DNA from: Planctomycetaceae bacterium
GTDB lineage: Bacteria; Planctomycetota; Planctomycetia; Pirellulales; Pirellulaceae
Assembly: GCA_003455945.1 (NCBI GenBank)
Contig: DMPQ01000070.1
Coordinates: 4,200-12,288, forward strand
Direction of reading: 5' to 3'
DNA: 8,089 nt
Shown: in pieces, positions 7,328 to 8,089 of the stretch
Position numbering within the stretch: the stretch's first letter is position 1
How the letters are laid out: each line of letters begins with the position of its first letter
Notes under the pieces: generated by a model
Seen by the model: only the letters and a program-made list of their open reading frames with translations
Told to the model about the DNA's origin: nothing
Databases searched by the model: none
Program-made: the position numbers and the translations under genes

Positions 7328-8089
7328 TCACTCCTTGCGCCGGCGCAGGATCTCGCGGATCGGGACCGCCCGATGCTCGCGCGCCGAGACGTAACAGGCA
7401 TCGACCAGCGCCATCGTCAGCAGATTGTCGCGCGCGTCGATCGCCGACGGCCGATCCTCTTCGATCGACAGCAGCAGTTCACCCATCGGTCCGCTGAAGG
7501 CATCCGGGAACCAGACCGCATCCCAGCGAGGCCGAAACCAGCGATCGCCGTCGTCGATCGTCGTGTAGTCGATCGTGCTCGGAGTTCGAGCCGGATACTT
7601 CGGCCAACCGATCTCGCCGAGCGCCAGACCGCGCGTCCCTTCGACTCGCCAGCGGATGCCGATATCGGACGCGGCTCCTTCGGGAGCCGGTCCGGTCCAG
7701 ACATCATCCCACGCGGAAGCGCGCGAGCCGTCGGCGAACTCGAGGACGTACAGACAGATCCCGTCCCGATGTCGGAACGATCGCTCGGTCCGCGGATCGG
7801 GGCGAACACTGGCATAGACGCGGACCGGATCGCCGAACCAGTAGCGGAAGGTGTCCAGGTGATGGATCGACATGATGCGAAGCGTGACCCAACCCTGCCG
7901 CTTCTGCCACGGCATCCAGTGAGGGATCGCTCGCATGTCGATCGACGCGAAGACCGGATCGCCCAGTCGCCCTCGCTGCAGCAGATCGGCGCACGCGCGG
8001 ACCGACGGGTCGAAGCGCATGTTCTGGTTGACGCTCAGCCGGATGCCGGCGCGTCGGAATCGCCGCACGATGTCCGCCGCTTCGGCGTA
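7328..8089 (-). CDS. Gfo/Idh/MocA family oxidoreductase, C-terminal part (5' end beyond window)
   Basis: Partial: 253 residues are visible, open to the right edge, with the N-terminal Rossmann fold and EKP motif outside the window. The first residues, [20 protein letters not shown], fit the helix that follows the EKP motif in this family. [11 protein letters not shown] (20-30) is the strand that starts the substrate domain. [17 protein letters not shown] (72-88) is the conserved histidine/aspartate segment (H76, H77, D79). [14 protein letters not shown] (118-131) and the later IEGTRG-type segment ([16 protein letters not shown], 148-163) follow the family order. The C-terminus, [20 protein letters not shown] (215-234), is typical. 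It is expected to be an NAD(P)-dependent dehydrogenase of a sugar or polyol, but the cofactor site is not seen. It is translationally coupled to the TIM-barrel gene that follows it. Its visible sequence is clearly different from the dehydrogenase at 1233-2369, so the pair is not a recent duplication. Confidence 0.93.
   Translation of the reverse strand, partial: YAEAADIVRRFRRAGIRLSVNQNMRFDPSVRACADLLQRGRLGDPVFASIDMRAIPHWMPWQKRQGWVTLRIMSIHHLDTFRYWFGDPVRVYASVRPDPRTERSFRHRDGICLYVLEFADGSRASAWDDVWTGPAPEGAASDIGIRWRVEGTRGLALGEIGWPKYPARTPSTIDYTTIDDGDRWFRPRWDAVWFPDAFSGPMGELLLSIEEDRPSAIDARDNLLTMALVDACYVSAREHRAVPIREILRRRKE
7331..7336 (-). promoter_or_regulatory. Ribosome binding site that decides the start of the 274-aa isomerase
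   Basis: AAGGAG on the minus strand lies inside the end of the upstream dehydrogenase gene and five bases before the ATG at 7325. The alternative GTG at 7329-7331 shares its last G, so it could not use this site. Confidence 0.75.

Noticed and set aside
7329..7331. GTG as start codon of the 274-aa isomerase
   Set aside because: It overlaps the AAGGAG site that is correctly spaced for the ATG at 7325, and it would leave no ribosome binding site at a usable distance.
5802..7394. 530-codon plus-strand open frame across the convergent junction
   Set aside because: It overlaps three well-supported genes and is Arg-rich without motifs.

Overview
The window is a GC-rich bacterial chromosome segment, roughly 60-65% GC by eye, with strong third-position GC bias in the genes and a striking abundance of the palindrome CGATCG. 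The organism is most likely a planctomycete or a close relative. I infer this from the clustered Gfo/Idh/MocA oxidoreductases and 'sugar phosphate isomerase/epimerase' TIM barrels, from the DUF4432 mutarotase-like protein, and from a small protein of a kind I associate with that phylum. No rRNA, tRNA, CRISPR array, insertion sequence or phage gene was found. I saw no regulator, transporter or kinase gene either.

Layout. Bases 1-682 (minus) hold the N-terminal part of an RsmC/RlmG-like class I methyltransferase that runs off the left edge. A 191-base divergent spacer separates it from a small plus-strand gene (874-1137, 87 aa), which ends at a strong hairpin terminator (1161-1209). Converging on that hairpin is a three-gene minus-strand operon read from 4804 down to 1233. 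In transcription order it encodes a phosphomannose-isomerase-like cupin protein, a 344-aa TIM-barrel isomerase/epimerase and a complete Gfo/Idh/MocA dehydrogenase. A 503-base divergent control region (4805-5307) with candidate back-to-back promoters separates this operon from a plus-strand DUF4432 aldose-epimerase-like gene (5308-6459). From the right edge to 6501 on the minus strand there is a second dehydrogenase/isomerase pair: a Gfo/Idh/MocA protein lacking its N-terminus because of the window edge, tightly coupled to a 274-aa TIM-barrel isomerase/epimerase.

How the genes fit together. Six of the eight genes act on sugars or polyols: two NAD(P)-type dehydrogenases, two unrelated-length metal-dependent TIM-barrel isomerases, one metal-binding cupin isomerase candidate and one mutarotase-like protein. 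This composition parallels inositol catabolism (dehydrogenase IolG, TIM barrels IolE/IolI, cupin-like IolB), but the cupin here looks like ManA rather than IolB. The substrate cannot be read from the sequence. The best description is an uncharacterised oxidation/isomerisation module for a sugar, polyol or keto-sugar. The methyltransferase and the small protein appear to be unrelated neighbours.
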